A DNA stretch of 64,000 nucleotides, from positions 1-64,000 of the forward strand of contig JBGTHQ010000023.1 of NCBI GenBank assembly GCA_041746135.1, given 5' to 3'. Below are positions 1 through 11,053 of this stretch, piece by piece. Numbering within the stretch: position 1 is the stretch's first letter; every line of letters begins with the position of its first letter. The notes beneath the pieces were generated by a model. It was not told the origin of the DNA. It did not search any database and saw only the letters and a list, made by a program, of their open reading frames with translations. This DNA is from Alg239-R122 sp041746135. Its GTDB lineage: Bacteria; Pseudomonadota; Alphaproteobacteria; Sphingomonadales; Sphingomonadaceae. A program made the position numbers and the translations under genes.

Positions 1-375
1 CTCAGGCCCGCGCTGCTCAGGCGCAAGCATGAAAATGCCGCGGCGGCCTTGCAACGGCTGCAGCTGCGTCCGGCCAATCTGGAAAAGCGGCTGGCCGAGG
101 CGGGTGACCGGCTTGACCGGTTGTGGCGACTGGCCGAGCAGCTACATCCCGACCGGCCACTCCAGCGCGGCTATGCGCGTGTAACCGATGGCGACGGGCT
201 CACGCTGACCACGCGGCAGGCGGCGGCGGCGCATGCCAGATTGCAGCTTGTGTTCCGCGATGGCGAACTGCCCGTCTGTACCGATGCCACCGATATACCG
301 CGGGCGAAGCCACAGGCAAAGACCAGGCGGAAGAGGGCGAAAGAGCAAACAGGCGGGCAGCAAAGTCTGTTCTGA
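1..375 (+). CDS. xseA: Exodeoxyribonuclease VII large subunit, C-terminal part (5' end outside window)
   Basis: The frame is open from the first base, and the last 124 residues of the protein are present. The visible segment holds a helical, arginine- and leucine-rich stretch (LEKRLAEAGDRLDRLWRLAEQL), then the conserved turn 'RGYARVTDGDG' and a strand ending in a basic tail and 'QQSLF'. The helix followed by 'P..L.RGYA.V....G' is characteristic of the XseA C-terminal domain. In the family, the large subunit works with XseB to degrade single-stranded DNA into oligonucleotides in the cytoplasm. The catalytic part and the start lie upstream of the window. The next gene follows after about 90 bases on the same strand. 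Confidence 0.85.
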   Translation, partial: LRPALLRRKHENAAAALQRLQLRPANLEKRLAEAGDRLDRLWRLAEQLHPDRPLQRGYARVTDGDGLTLTTRQAAAAHARLQLVFRDGELPVCTDATDIPRAKPQAKTRRKRAKEQTGGQQSLF

Positions 376-463
376 ATGACGCACTTTGCGCGAAACGGAA
401 ATTGCACCTTGCGCCGCAAGTCTGTAAACCTCTCGGTAATACTCATTCCGGTAGAATTATATT

Positions 464-664
464 ATGTTGATGTCGAACAAGAACAAACCGGCCAAATTGC
501 AATATATGGCCAATAATTTCCGCATATTGAGCGCGGGCGACCACGTCATCTGCGCGGTAAGCGGCGAGCCGATCCCGCTTGACGATCTGCGCTATTGGAG
601 CGTGGCGCGGCAGGAACCCTATGCCACGGCCGAGATTTCGGTGCAGCGGGAACTGGCCGGATGA
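464..664 (+). CDS. DUF2093 domain-containing small protein
   Basis: A 66-residue protein of the DUF2093 family, recognised from the blocks 'AKLQYMANNFRILSAGDHVICAVSG', 'IPLDDLRYWSV' and 'QEPYA'. Family members are about 70 residues, are mostly alphaproteobacterial and often lie beside xseA, as here. No function is known to me. The stop overlaps the ATG of the following peptidase gene (ATGA at 661-664), so the two are almost certainly translated from one transcript. The start at 464 begins MLM; a second ATG two codons later is an equally possible start. Confidence 0.8.
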   Translation: MLMSNKNKPAKLQYMANNFRILSAGDHVICAVSGEPIPLDDLRYWSVARQEPYATAEISVQRELAG

Positions 665-1590
665 TCGTGCGCGGGGCGGTGCAAGCCGCCATATTGACCG
701 TCGGTGCAAGTGCGATGCTGTCGCTGGGCAGCTGCACCACCATTCCAAAAGCCGCGCCTCCGCCGGTGGCGCAAGCCAAGGTGCAGCCCGCACCCGCGCC
801 GGTGATCCCGCCGCCGCGCCCGCAACGGCCCGCTGAATTCCTGCTGACCGGCGAAGCCATTCAGGGCGGGGTGATGCTTGGCACCGTGCCGGGCGGCACG
901 GCGTCGCTATTGTTCAGCGGGGAACAGATCCCGTTCGACGACGAGGGCAATTTCATGATCGGCTTCAACCGCGATGCGCCGACCGGCGCGGTCGTGTCCG
1001 CCCGGCTTGCCGATGGGCGCACGATTGACCGTTCCATCACGGTCGCACCGCGCGATTGGGATATCGAACGCGTCAATGTGGCGCTGCGCAGTTCTGGACC
1101 CAGCGAAGCTTTCGAGCGCATCCGCGCGCCCGAAATCGCGCAGATCGTCGCCGCGCGCACTATCCGGTCGGGCAGCGAAGGCTGGCGGCAGAAATTCATC
1201 TGGCCGGTCAAGGGGCGGCTTTCGGGGCGTTTCGGATCGCAGCGTATCTATCAGGGCGTGCCCGGCAGCTATCATAGCGGCATGGACATCGCCACCGGCG
1301 AAAGCGGCACGCCGTTCGTGGCACCGGCTGACGGTGTCGTCATTCTCGCCTCGATCCGCGAATTCTCGCTTGAGGGCAATCTACTGATGATTGACCACGG
1401 CATGGGTCTCAACAGCGCGTTCCTGCACCTCTCCAATATCGCGGTGCGCGAAGGCGATGTGGTTCGACAGGGCCAGTATCTCGGCAATATCGGCGCGACC
1501 GGCCGTGCCACCGGCCCGCATCTGCACTGGGGCATGAAATGGAATGATGCCCGCATCGATCCGCTGCTGCTGGCGGGGCCGATGGATTAA
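661..1590 (+). CDS. M23 family peptidase, lipoprotein (LytM/DUF2093-linked)
   Basis: A predicted zinc endopeptidase of the M23 (LytM/peptidase_M23) family that acts on peptidoglycan cross-links in the periplasm. The start was set at 661 because the ATG overlaps the stop of the DUF2093 gene and gives a clean lipoprotein signal: a hydrophobic stretch followed by the lipobox LGSC with Cys25. The longer frame from 595 would hide that signal. The C-terminal domain carries the metal ligands H205-SGM-D209 and H287-L-H289, in the expected order and spacing for an active enzyme. A proline/alanine-rich linker follows the lipid anchor. Length is 309 residues. The substrate bond is not deducible from sequence. 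Confidence 0.88.
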   Translation: MIVRGAVQAAILTVGASAMLSLGSCTTIPKAAPPPVAQAKVQPAPAPVIPPPRPQRPAEFLLTGEAIQGGVMLGTVPGGTASLLFSGEQIPFDDEGNFMIGFNRDAPTGAVVSARLADGRTIDRSITVAPRDWDIERVNVALRSSGPSEAFERIRAPEIAQIVAARTIRSGSEGWRQKFIWPVKGRLSGRFGSQRIYQGVPGSYHSGMDIATGESGTPFVAPADGVVILASIREFSLEGNLLMIDHGMGLNSAFLHLSNIAVREGDVVRQGQYLGNIGATGRATGPHLHWGMKWNDARIDPLLLAGPMD

Positions 1591-1663
1591 GCAACGGTAG
1601 CGGAGGTTTTTTACCGGAGAGATATTTTCTGACAGATATATCGAGCGTGATGCGTGACCGGGA

Positions 1664-2242
1664 CTAATTGACCCGCTTCATGCGGATCGCGCTCTGGTTA
1701 TCGATTTTGGCGAGATAGCCACCCAGCGCTCCCTGACGAATGATGATCGCGCCGCCTTTTCGCGGATCGCGGAGCATCTCGCGGCCATCGGTCTGTAGCC
1801 ATTGCGCGCCGTCTTCCATGACAATCAGCCAATTGCGCTGAACTTTTCGAGCGGAAGCAATGGTGCCTTCGACTTCGCGAACCTGTTCGCTTTCGCTGTC
1901 GCCCTTTTCGCCCCCGAATATCTTCAGGCTGGGCAGCGACAGGCCAAACAGACCGCGGCGTGTCTCGCGAACCTGTTCCTTATCGATCATGACAACTTCG
2001 CGGGCGTCGGATGCTTGTTCCAGTTCGGCTGCGCGCGCGTCATAGCATTGCAAACGGGCCTGCGCATCCGCAACGCCACGGCACGCGAACAACGACTGCA
2101 CGACGTCGGGCCGCTGGGTGAGCGCCTTTTCGGCAGCGGTCTGCGCGTGTGCGGACGCGCCGAACGCAGCCATGCCAAGCAAACCGGAAATAGCGGCAGC
2201 CTTTGTAAGGAGCGACGAATTGCGAGGAAGGGAAGATTGCAT
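1664..2242 (-). CDS. Secreted hypothetical protein with CR..A...RL.CYD motif
   Basis: A 192-residue protein with an N-terminal signal peptide ending near 'GASAHA-QT'. The mature start carries two cysteines in a 'C-R-G-V-A-D-A-Q-A-R-L-Q-C-Y-D' pattern, a motif seen in several small periplasmic proteins, including type VI secretion accessory proteins; the motif alone does not assign it to one. The C-terminal half is strand-rich ('NWLIVMEDGAQWLQTDG'). No function is recognised. It stands alone on the minus strand and diverges from the TonB receptor gene across 336 bases. Confidence 0.7.
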   Translation of the reverse strand: MQSSLPRNSSLLTKAAAISGLLGMAAFGASAHAQTAAEKALTQRPDVVQSLFACRGVADAQARLQCYDARAAELEQASDAREVVMIDKEQVRETRRGLFGLSLPSLKIFGGEKGDSESEQVREVEGTIASARKVQRNWLIVMEDGAQWLQTDGREMLRDPRKGGAIIIRQGALGGYLAKIDNQSAIRMKRVN

Positions 2243-2578
2243 AAATTATCCTTTTTCTGATCGAATGGGAACAGATTGTGTGCCTATGAGATACCCGATG
2301 TGGGCCATGATGGTCAACTGATAGCACCCATAGAGGGGCTCACCATTCGCGAAAAACGCGGCAATGCCAACTTGTGACAAATTTGTAACAGCCACGGGTC
2401 AATATGTGCACCGCCGCCTTGCGCCACTTTACAAACGCGTCCGTAATATGCTTTGGAACCGCCATGTGCTGATGCGAAACGCATAATTACGTCCGATTCT
2501 GGGAGGAATTGGCCGCACGGCAAACGGTTAGAAACAGATCACCCTCACATACTTCGAAATTGAAGAGGAATTTAAGTT
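2243..2578. other. Divergent intergenic region before the TonB receptor gene
   Basis: 336 bases without a gene between the divergent genes at 2242 and 2579. It must hold promoters for both. I see no convincing sigma-70 pair. A pair of direct repeats lies at 2372-2390, and a strong Shine-Dalgarno (GAAGAGGAA at 2562-2570) precedes the receptor ATG. Confidence 0.5.
2372..2390. promoter_or_regulatory. Direct repeat TTGTGACA / TTGTAACA, possible regulator site
   Basis: Two near-identical octamers, TTGTGACA at 2372-2379 and TTGTAACA at 2383-2390, repeat with an 11-base period, close to one helical turn. They lie about 190 bases upstream of the TonB receptor start and 130 bases upstream of the divergent secreted protein. 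The spacing suits a regulator binding one DNA face, but no regulator can be named and chance is possible. Confidence 0.25.
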
Positions 2579-5548
2579 ATGAAGAAAAATGTATTCCTGA
2601 TGGCCGGCGTTGCACCGGCGGTTCTCGGCCTGGCGCTGATTTCCGCCCCTGCATTTGCGCAGACGTCCCCCGACGAGCAGCGCGAAGCCGAAGACATCCA
2701 GACGGCGCCTGCCGTGGCTGTCCCAGACAGCCAGACGCAGCGCGGCGACGAAATCGTCGTAACCGGCTCGCTGATCCGCAACCCCAATATCGAAGCGTCC
2801 GCACCGGTCACTACAATCGGCGAAGCCGAAGTCGAACTGAAACAGACCAGCAACGCCGAAGCTCTCATCCGCGACATTCCTGGCGTCGTTCCGTCGATCG
2901 GCCAGCAAGTCAATAACGGCAACGGCGGCGCGTCGTTCGTCAACCTTCGCGGTCTCGGCATCAATCGTAACCTCGTGCTGTTGAACGGCTCGCGTATCGT
3001 TCCAGCCGGTCTTGACGGCGTGGTCGACGTGAACAATATTCCCGTCAACCTGATCGAGCGTACCGATGTTCTGACCGGCGGTGCTTCGACCACTTATGGT
3101 GCCGATGCCATTGCGGGTGTCGTCAACTTTGTCACCAAGCGTGATTTTGCGGGCGTCGATCTGAGCCTTAGCGAACAGATCACTGAAGAAGGCGATGGCA
3201 ATCTGTTCCGTGCCGATCTGCTCGTCGGTGCCAGCTTCGATGATGATCGCGGCAACGTGGTCTTCGGCGTCGGCTATCAGGAAGTCGATCCTGTATTCCA
3301 GGGCGATCGCGACTTTTCGAACTTTAACATTAGCTCGACCACCGGCAATCCCGGCGGTTCGGGTACGAGCGTCCCAGCACGTCTTTTCATTCCCGGTACC
3401 GGCTTTCGTCAGCTGGACGCAAGCAACAACTTCCGTCCGACCGGTGCATTCGATTCGTTCAACTTCAACCCGTTCAACATTTTCCAGACGCCGTTCGAAC
3501 GTTTCAATATTTACGGCCAGGGCAATTACGAACTGACCGATGGCATCGAAGTCTATAGCCGCGGCCTGTTTTCGAAGCAGACGGTTTCGACCATCATTGC
3601 TCCTTCGGGCAGCTTCGGCAACTCGCTCAACTTCAGCATTGCCAACCCGTTCCTGACCGATTCGGTCGCTAACCGTCTGTGTACATCGAATGGCGGAACC
3701 GCCGCTCAATGTGCCGCTGCACGTACGGCCGCCCCCGGTTCGGCTGCTGAACGTATCGTCAGCACGCCTGTCACCCGTCGCTTCGTCGAAGGTGGCCCAC
3801 GTATTTCCGATTACACCACGACTTTGTTCGATTATAAGATCGGCGTTCGTGGCGATATCACCGACAATATCGGTTTCGACCTGTTCGGTTCATACGGTGA
3901 AAGCGAAAACATCCAGCGCCAGAGCGGCAATGGGCTGCAATCGCGCCTTCGTCAGGCTGTCGATGTCGTGATTGACCCAACTACCGGTCAGCCAAGATGT
4001 CGCGTTACGGATGGCGGATGCGTTCCATTCAACATCACCGGGCAACTGGGTTCGATCACACCGGCCGCATTCGACTTTATCGATGCAGGTTCCAGCGGTT
4101 CGACCCAGACAACATTGTCGCAGGTCCGTGGGCTTGTTTCCGGCGATCTGGAATTTCTCACCAGCCCGTTCTCGACCGAAGCGTTCGGTTTCGCGGTCGG
4201 TGGTGAATATCGCCGTTACACGGCAGCGTCCAGTTCGGACCTCGCCACACAGACGCCCAGCGAAGTGCTAGGCAACGGTGCGGCATCGCCCGATATTTTC
4301 GGCGAGTATGACGTCTATGAAGGTTTCGCCGAACTGGTTGCACCTTTGATCGTTGACCGTCCTTTCTTCCACAGTTTGCAGCTGGAACTGGGTGGTCGTA
4401 TTTCGGATTACTCCACAACTGGCACGGCTTACACATATAAAGTAGCGGGTAGCTGGGAACCTGTCGAAAGCCTGAAAATTCGTGGTGGATATAATCGCGC
4501 TACGCGCTCACCGAATATTGGTGAACTTTTCGATCCATTGCGTACCGGTCTTGACAACTCGGATACTGACCCTTGCCAAGGCACTTTGCCTTTGCAGAAC
4601 GGCAATTTGCGCGCCGTATGTCTTGCGCAAGGTGCACCTCTTTCTACTATCGGCACCATTCAGCCACCTTCGGCCGGCCAGATCAACATCACATTCGGCG
4701 GCAATCCGGATCTTGATGTTGAAAAGGCAGATACCTACACCGCGGGTGTGGTTTTCCAGCCTACCTTTATCGAAGGCCTGGTGATCAGTGCCGACTATTA
4801 TAATATCAAGGTAGCGGACGCGATCACCAACCCAACTGTCGGTGACGTTTTCACAGGCTGTTTCGGAACGGCGACGTTTAGCCCGACTGTAGCAGTCGAT
4901 CCGGGTGCAGGCGCAGCCACTGATCCGGCTTGTACCAGCATTCGCCGTAATCCGGTAACGGGCGGCATCGATGGTGACGTCTCGACGACACCAGGTCTGC
5001 CTTTGCCACTCTCGAACCTGGGTACTATCCGTAGCAGCGGTGTTGACCTGATCGCAACCTACCGTCGCGACCTTGGCTGGGCTGGCCTGAACCTCAGCTT
5101 CCAGGGTAACTGGACCGACAAGTCGCAATTCCAGGCGACACCAACCAGTGATAACCGCGAATGCGTGGGACAATTCGGTGTCGATTGTGACTCGCCTCTG
5201 CCGGAATTCACTTTCTCTCAGCGTACGACGCTGACTTTCGACAAGACCAGCGTATCGCTCTTGTGGCGCTTTATCGATGACTTGCGTTACCAGGAAGGCG
5301 TTGACAACGGCACGTTCCTGCGCGAATTCTCGTCGATCGATGAAAAGCACTATTTCGACCTGTCGATCCGTCAGGAAGTCAACGACAACATCAACTTCGT
5401 ATTCTCGGCATTCAATTTGTTTGATAACGAGCCGCCTTTCGTAGGAAGCTCGATCGGTTCGACCTCTTACAACAGCGGGAATACCTATCCCTCAACCTAC
5501 GATCCGCTGGGCCGTCGTTATGCTGTCAGTGCCAATATCCGCTTCTAG
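2579..5548 (+). CDS. TonB-dependent receptor
   Basis: A 989-residue outer-membrane gated porin that imports a large substrate using TonB-ExbBD energy. Residues 1-27 form a signal peptide ending 'APAFAQ'. A TonB-box-like 'DEIVVTGS' precedes the plug domain ('APVTTIGEAEVE', 'ALIRDIPGV', 'NLRGLGINRNLVLLNGSRIVP', 'ERTDVLTGGASTTYGADAIAGVVNFVTKRDF'). A long beta-barrel follows, with the carboxy-terminal aromatic 'RYAVSANIRF'. The 'GGASTTYGADAIAGVVN' plug and the length near 1000 residues match the sphingomonad-expanded receptors annotated for sugars, peptides or other organics. No substrate gene sits next to it, so the ligand is unknown. GAAGAGGAA provides a strong ribosome site, and a hairpin terminator follows at 5569. 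Confidence 0.95.
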   Translation: MKKNVFLMAGVAPAVLGLALISAPAFAQTSPDEQREAEDIQTAPAVAVPDSQTQRGDEIVVTGSLIRNPNIEASAPVTTIGEAEVELKQTSNAEALIRDIPGVVPSIGQQVNNGNGGASFVNLRGLGINRNLVLLNGSRIVPAGLDGVVDVNNIPVNLIERTDVLTGGASTTYGADAIAGVVNFVTKRDFAGVDLSLSEQITEEGDGNLFRADLLVGASFDDDRGNVVFGVGYQEVDPVFQGDRDFSNFNISSTTGNPGGSGTSVPARLFIPGTGFRQLDASNNFRPTGAFDSFNFNPFNIFQTPFERFNIYGQGNYELTDGIEVYSRGLFSKQTVSTIIAPSGSFGNSLNFSIANPFLTDSVANRLCTSNGGTAAQCAAARTAAPGSAAERIVSTPVTRRFVEGGPRISDYTTTLFDYKIGVRGDITDNIGFDLFGSYGESENIQRQSGNGLQSRLRQAVDVVIDPTTGQPRCRVTDGGCVPFNITGQLGSITPAAFDFIDAGSSGSTQTTLSQVRGLVSGDLEFLTSPFSTEAFGFAVGGEYRRYTAASSSDLATQTPSEVLGNGAASPDIFGEYDVYEGFAELVAPLIVDRPFFHSLQLELGGRISDYSTTGTAYTYKVAGSWEPVESLKIRGGYNRATRSPNIGELFDPLRTGLDNSDTDPCQGTLPLQNGNLRAVCLAQGAPLSTIGTIQPPSAGQINITFGGNPDLDVEKADTYTAGVVFQPTFIEGLVISADYYNIKVADAITNPTVGDVFTGCFGTATFSPTVAVDPGAGAATDPACTSIRRNPVTGGIDGDVSTTPGLPLPLSNLGTIRSSGVDLIATYRRDLGWAGLNLSFQGNWTDKSQFQATPTSDNRECVGQFGVDCDSPLPEFTFSQRTTLTFDKTSVSLLWRFIDDLRYQEGVDNGTFLREFSSIDEKHYFDLSIRQEVNDNINFVFSAFNLFDNEPPFVGSSIGSTSYNSGNTYPSTYDPLGRRYAVSANIRF

Positions 5549-5568
5549 TCGGATACAAATCTAACGAT

Positions 5569-5602
5569 AAAGGGCGGGCATTGAATTGTCCGCCCTTTTT
5601 TG
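5569..5602 (+). terminator. Rho-independent terminator after TonB receptor gene
   Basis: The stem AAAGGGCGGGCA / TGTCCGCCCTTT closes a short loop and is followed by a run of six T. It starts about 20 bases after the receptor stop codon. Confidence 0.85.
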
Positions 5603-5632
5603 GTATAAGAATACGATAGTGAGGAGTTGATC

Positions 5633-5944
5633 ATGATTTTTGCTATAATTTCTAGTGTATTGCTGTCGCTGACACCTTTCGCAGTCCCGGCCAGCGTCGT
5701 GCCAAACCCGGATCAGGCTTTGCGCCTGACCGATCCCAAGCCGGAGGAAAATTCCGTCCCTGCGACAAAGAAAAAATTGTCGCTTGATGACAAGGTTTGC
5801 AAGAAAGAAAGCGTGACCGGTTCGTTCGTCAAGTCACGCAAAGTGTGCATGACGCGGCGCGAGTGGGAACAGCTCTCGCAAAATCATAAGCAGCAAGCCG
5901 AAGAATATATCGATCATGGCCGCGGCGGTAGCAACGGCAACTAG
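5633..5944 (+). CDS. Small secreted hypothetical protein with paired-cysteine motif
   Basis: A 103-residue protein with an N-terminal hydrophobic signal ('IFAIISSVLLSLTPFAVPAS') and a C-terminal motif 'VCKKESVTGSFVKSRKVCMTRREWEQL'. In this motif two cysteines flank a basic turn and are followed by an R-x-W helix. This C-x-x-E-x-x-T-G-S-x-x-x-x-x-x-x-C pattern recurs in small secreted sphingomonad proteins of unknown function. ATG 5633 is preferred over the TTG at 5627 because GAGGAG at 5621-5626 sits six bases before it. It follows the receptor terminator and so is probably transcribed separately. It converges with clpB. Confidence 0.7.
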   Translation: MIFAIISSVLLSLTPFAVPASVVPNPDQALRLTDPKPEENSVPATKKKLSLDDKVCKKESVTGSFVKSRKVCMTRREWEQLSQNHKQQAEEYIDHGRGGSNGN

Positions 5945-5968
5945 AACCCCGTTTCATGCAGGGGAAAT

Positions 5969-8548
<2,580 letters not shown>

Positions 8549-8573
8549 GTGTATCAAACTCCTCACACACCAG

Positions 8574-8599
8574 ATAATGTGGCAATATTACAACACAAG
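8574..8599 (-). promoter_or_regulatory. Candidate RpoH-type promoter of clpB
   Basis: Reading the minus strand, CTTG (8599-8596) is followed after 16 bases by CATTAT (8579-8574). This resembles the CTTG / CATNTA pattern of heat-shock sigma-32 promoters. Transcription would start near 8566, giving a leader of roughly 20 bases. clpB is heat-shock controlled in other bacteria; this assignment is an inference from position and motif. Confidence 0.4.
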
Positions 8600-8682
8600 A
8601 GTTGCGATACAAAAAAATAGCGCGCTTTATTGTCACGATTGTCAGTAGACCCGTGCGCCGTGCTGTGTTTAATGTGCTGTCC

Positions 8683-10875
8683 ATGGGACAAACATTCAAG
8701 CGTTTCGCGATCGGCCTTATCCTGCTGTTGGCAGCTGTTCTGCTGGCGCTGGCGCTATGGGAACCGATTGCAGCCAACGATGTCGCGCCGCCGCCCGCGA
8801 AAAAATACGATGTCGAAATCGTGCGCGACGAATATGGCGTGCCGCATATTTTCGGCAAGACCGATCCCGACGTCGCCTATGGCATAGCCTATGCCTATTC
8901 CGAAGACAGTTTTGCCGACGTCGAGGAATCGGTGGCAATGGGCCGGGCGCGGCTGGGTGCGATCACCGGTCAAGATGGCGCGAAGACCGATTTTGTTGCG
9001 CACCTGTTTGACGTGCGCGGCACGGTGGACCGCCATTACGCCCAACTGCCGCAGGACGTGCGCGCGCTGCTCGATGGCTATGCGGCGGGGCTGAACCGCT
9101 ATGCCGATACGCATCCGGGCGAATTGCGGCTGTCGGGGCTGTTCCCGGTCAATGGCAAGGATATCGCCGCGGGTTTCGCGCTGCGCTCCCCGTTCTTTTT
9201 CGGGCTGCAGAACGTCATCGGCCCCTTGGTCGAGGGCGCGCCGCCGCGGCAGGAGGGCGGGCCGATATTGAACGGGCAACGCGAGAAACCGCCCTATGGC
9301 GACATGCAGGATAGCAGCTATGCCGCGCCGACTGGCAAGGATGCCGAATATAACGGCTCCAATGCTTTTGCCGTGGCTTCCACCGCATCTGCGGATGGCA
9401 AGACCCGGCTGATTTCCAATTCGCACCAACCCTGGCGCGGCGGCCTCGCCTGGTATGAACTGGTCGTCCACAGCGAGGACGGATGGGATTTTGCCGGCGC
9501 GACCTTTGCCGGATCGCCCTATCCGTTTCTGGGTCACAACCACAATCTGGGCTGGACCAATACGGTCAACCGCCCCGACCTGGTCGATATCTACAAACTG
9601 GAAATGAACGAGGATGGCACGCAGTACAAACTGGATGGTGAATGGAAAGACCTGGCGAGCAAGACCGTGTGGTTGCGCGTCAAAGCGGGACCGCTGACCC
9701 TGCCGGTGTCGCGGACCGTCTACCGTTCGGTGCACGGCCCCGTGATCCAGAATGACGAGGGCTATTTCGCGTTCCGCTATGCCGGCATGGACGACCTGAA
9801 AATGCTCACGCAATATTACCGCCTCAACAAGGCGCAGAATTTCGAAGAGTGGAAAAAGGCTATGGCGATCCAGGGCGTGTCGGGCACGAATTTTATCTAT
9901 GCCGATGCCCAGGGCAATATCGCGATGGTCTATAATGCGCTGTTCCCCGATCGCAAGCAAGGCGCGGACTGGCGCGGCATATTGCCGGGCAACCGCTCCG
10001 ACCTGATCTGGAAGGGACCCGTTGCATTTTCCAACTATCCGATGCTGGTCAATCCGGAAAGCGGCTATATCATGAATGCCAACAATACGCCCTATGTCGC
10101 GGCGGGTCCGGGCGACGAGCTGAAACGTGCCGATTTCTCCCCGCTTCTGGGAATCGAGGACGACATGACCAACCGCGCACGGCGAGCGATCGAACTGTTC
10201 GAACAGCTGCTCTCGACCGGCGACGGCAAGATCAGCGCGAAGGAACTGTCGGCGATCAAATATGATACGGGCTATAGCAGGACCGGCTATGCCGGACGCT
10301 GGATGAACAGGATATTCGCGCTGGATCTGTCCGGCGATGCCGAACTGGCCAAGGCACAGAAGCTGTTGAAACGGTGGGATTGGAAAGCCGACGGCAGGGG
10401 CGACGGCGATGCACTGGCGGTAATGGTGCTGCACGAAGCGATGCGCACCAGCTATGCCCGCAAGCCCGACCCCGATCCGCGCGAGAAGCTGGCCGAGGCG
10501 GCGGCCCACCTGACCAAATATTTCGGCACGATCAATCCCCCGCTGGGCGATGTCATCCGCCTACGACAGGGTGAGATCGACCTACCGCTCGACGGCGGCA
10601 GCGATACGCTGCGCGCCTCGACTTTGTGGGACATCGATCCCGATGACGGGCGGCTGGCAATCCGGCATGGCGACAGTTACATCCAGTTCGTGACATGGGA
10701 CAAGGATGGCAAGGTCTCCTCGCGCTCGATCCAGCCCTATGGCGAATCGATCCTGCGGCCGGACAGCAAACATTTCGCCGACCAGGCGCGGCTGTTCGTC
10801 CGCCACGGTACCAAACCAGTGCGGTTCGATCCTGCAATGCTGAAAGGCCATGTTACGCGGCGCTATCGCCCGTGA
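8683..10875 (+). CDS. Penicillin acylase family protein
   Basis: A member of the N-terminal nucleophile (Ntn) penicillin/acyl-homoserine-lactone acylase family. A membrane anchor or signal ('FAIGLILLLAAVLLALALW') is followed by the alpha-chain region ('VEIVRDEYGVPHIFG', a family signature). The Gly-Ser processing site is 'NG-S226-NAFAV', with Ser226 predicted as the new N-terminal nucleophile of the beta chain. Family motifs 'HQPW', 'PFLGHNHNLGWTNT' and 'SGTNFIYADAQGNI' follow. Length from the ATG at 8683 is 730 residues. The frame stays open upstream to a TTG at 8602, but the ATG places the signal at the terminus. The substrate (beta-lactam side chain, AHL or another amide) cannot be told from sequence. 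It is divergent from clpB. Confidence 0.88.
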   Translation: MGQTFKRFAIGLILLLAAVLLALALWEPIAANDVAPPPAKKYDVEIVRDEYGVPHIFGKTDPDVAYGIAYAYSEDSFADVEESVAMGRARLGAITGQDGAKTDFVAHLFDVRGTVDRHYAQLPQDVRALLDGYAAGLNRYADTHPGELRLSGLFPVNGKDIAAGFALRSPFFFGLQNVIGPLVEGAPPRQEGGPILNGQREKPPYGDMQDSSYAAPTGKDAEYNGSNAFAVASTASADGKTRLISNSHQPWRGGLAWYELVVHSEDGWDFAGATFAGSPYPFLGHNHNLGWTNTVNRPDLVDIYKLEMNEDGTQYKLDGEWKDLASKTVWLRVKAGPLTLPVSRTVYRSVHGPVIQNDEGYFAFRYAGMDDLKMLTQYYRLNKAQNFEEWKKAMAIQGVSGTNFIYADAQGNIAMVYNALFPDRKQGADWRGILPGNRSDLIWKGPVAFSNYPMLVNPESGYIMNANNTPYVAAGPGDELKRADFSPLLGIEDDMTNRARRAIELFEQLLSTGDGKISAKELSAIKYDTGYSRTGYAGRWMNRIFALDLSGDAELAKAQKLLKRWDWKADGRGDGDALAVMVLHEAMRTSYARKPDPDPREKLAEAAAHLTKYFGTINPPLGDVIRLRQGEIDLPLDGGSDTLRASTLWDIDPDDGRLAIRHGDSYIQFVTWDKDGKVSSRSIQPYGESILRPDSKHFADQARLFVRHGTKPVRFDPAMLKGHVTRRYRP

Positions 10876-11053
10876 TGCCGGATTAACCCATGTGGAAGAC
10901 ATTTTTTCCGGCGCATAATATTTTGAAAACATCTCAATTCGCCGGTGCCTGTCCCGGCCATTTGAAAACAGCGGCATTTGCTGCAATAAGACTGGCAATA
11001 CAGGGTCGACCCTGCTCCGGCAGGTTCGCCCAAACCATGAATGAGGATATTCG

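Noticed and set aside
595..660. Upstream extension of the M23 peptidase to 595
   Set aside because: It would overlap the DUF2093 gene by 70 bases and bury the lipoprotein signal; ATG 661 is better.
2528..3709. Long minus-strand frame (393 codons) inside the TonB receptor gene
   Set aside because: It lies antisense to a well-supported receptor and shows no family features; codon bias of the real gene keeps the opposite frame open.
8755..10509. 584-codon minus-strand frame
   Set aside because: Antisense to the acylase gene, whose catalytic motifs are intact; no recognisable domain.
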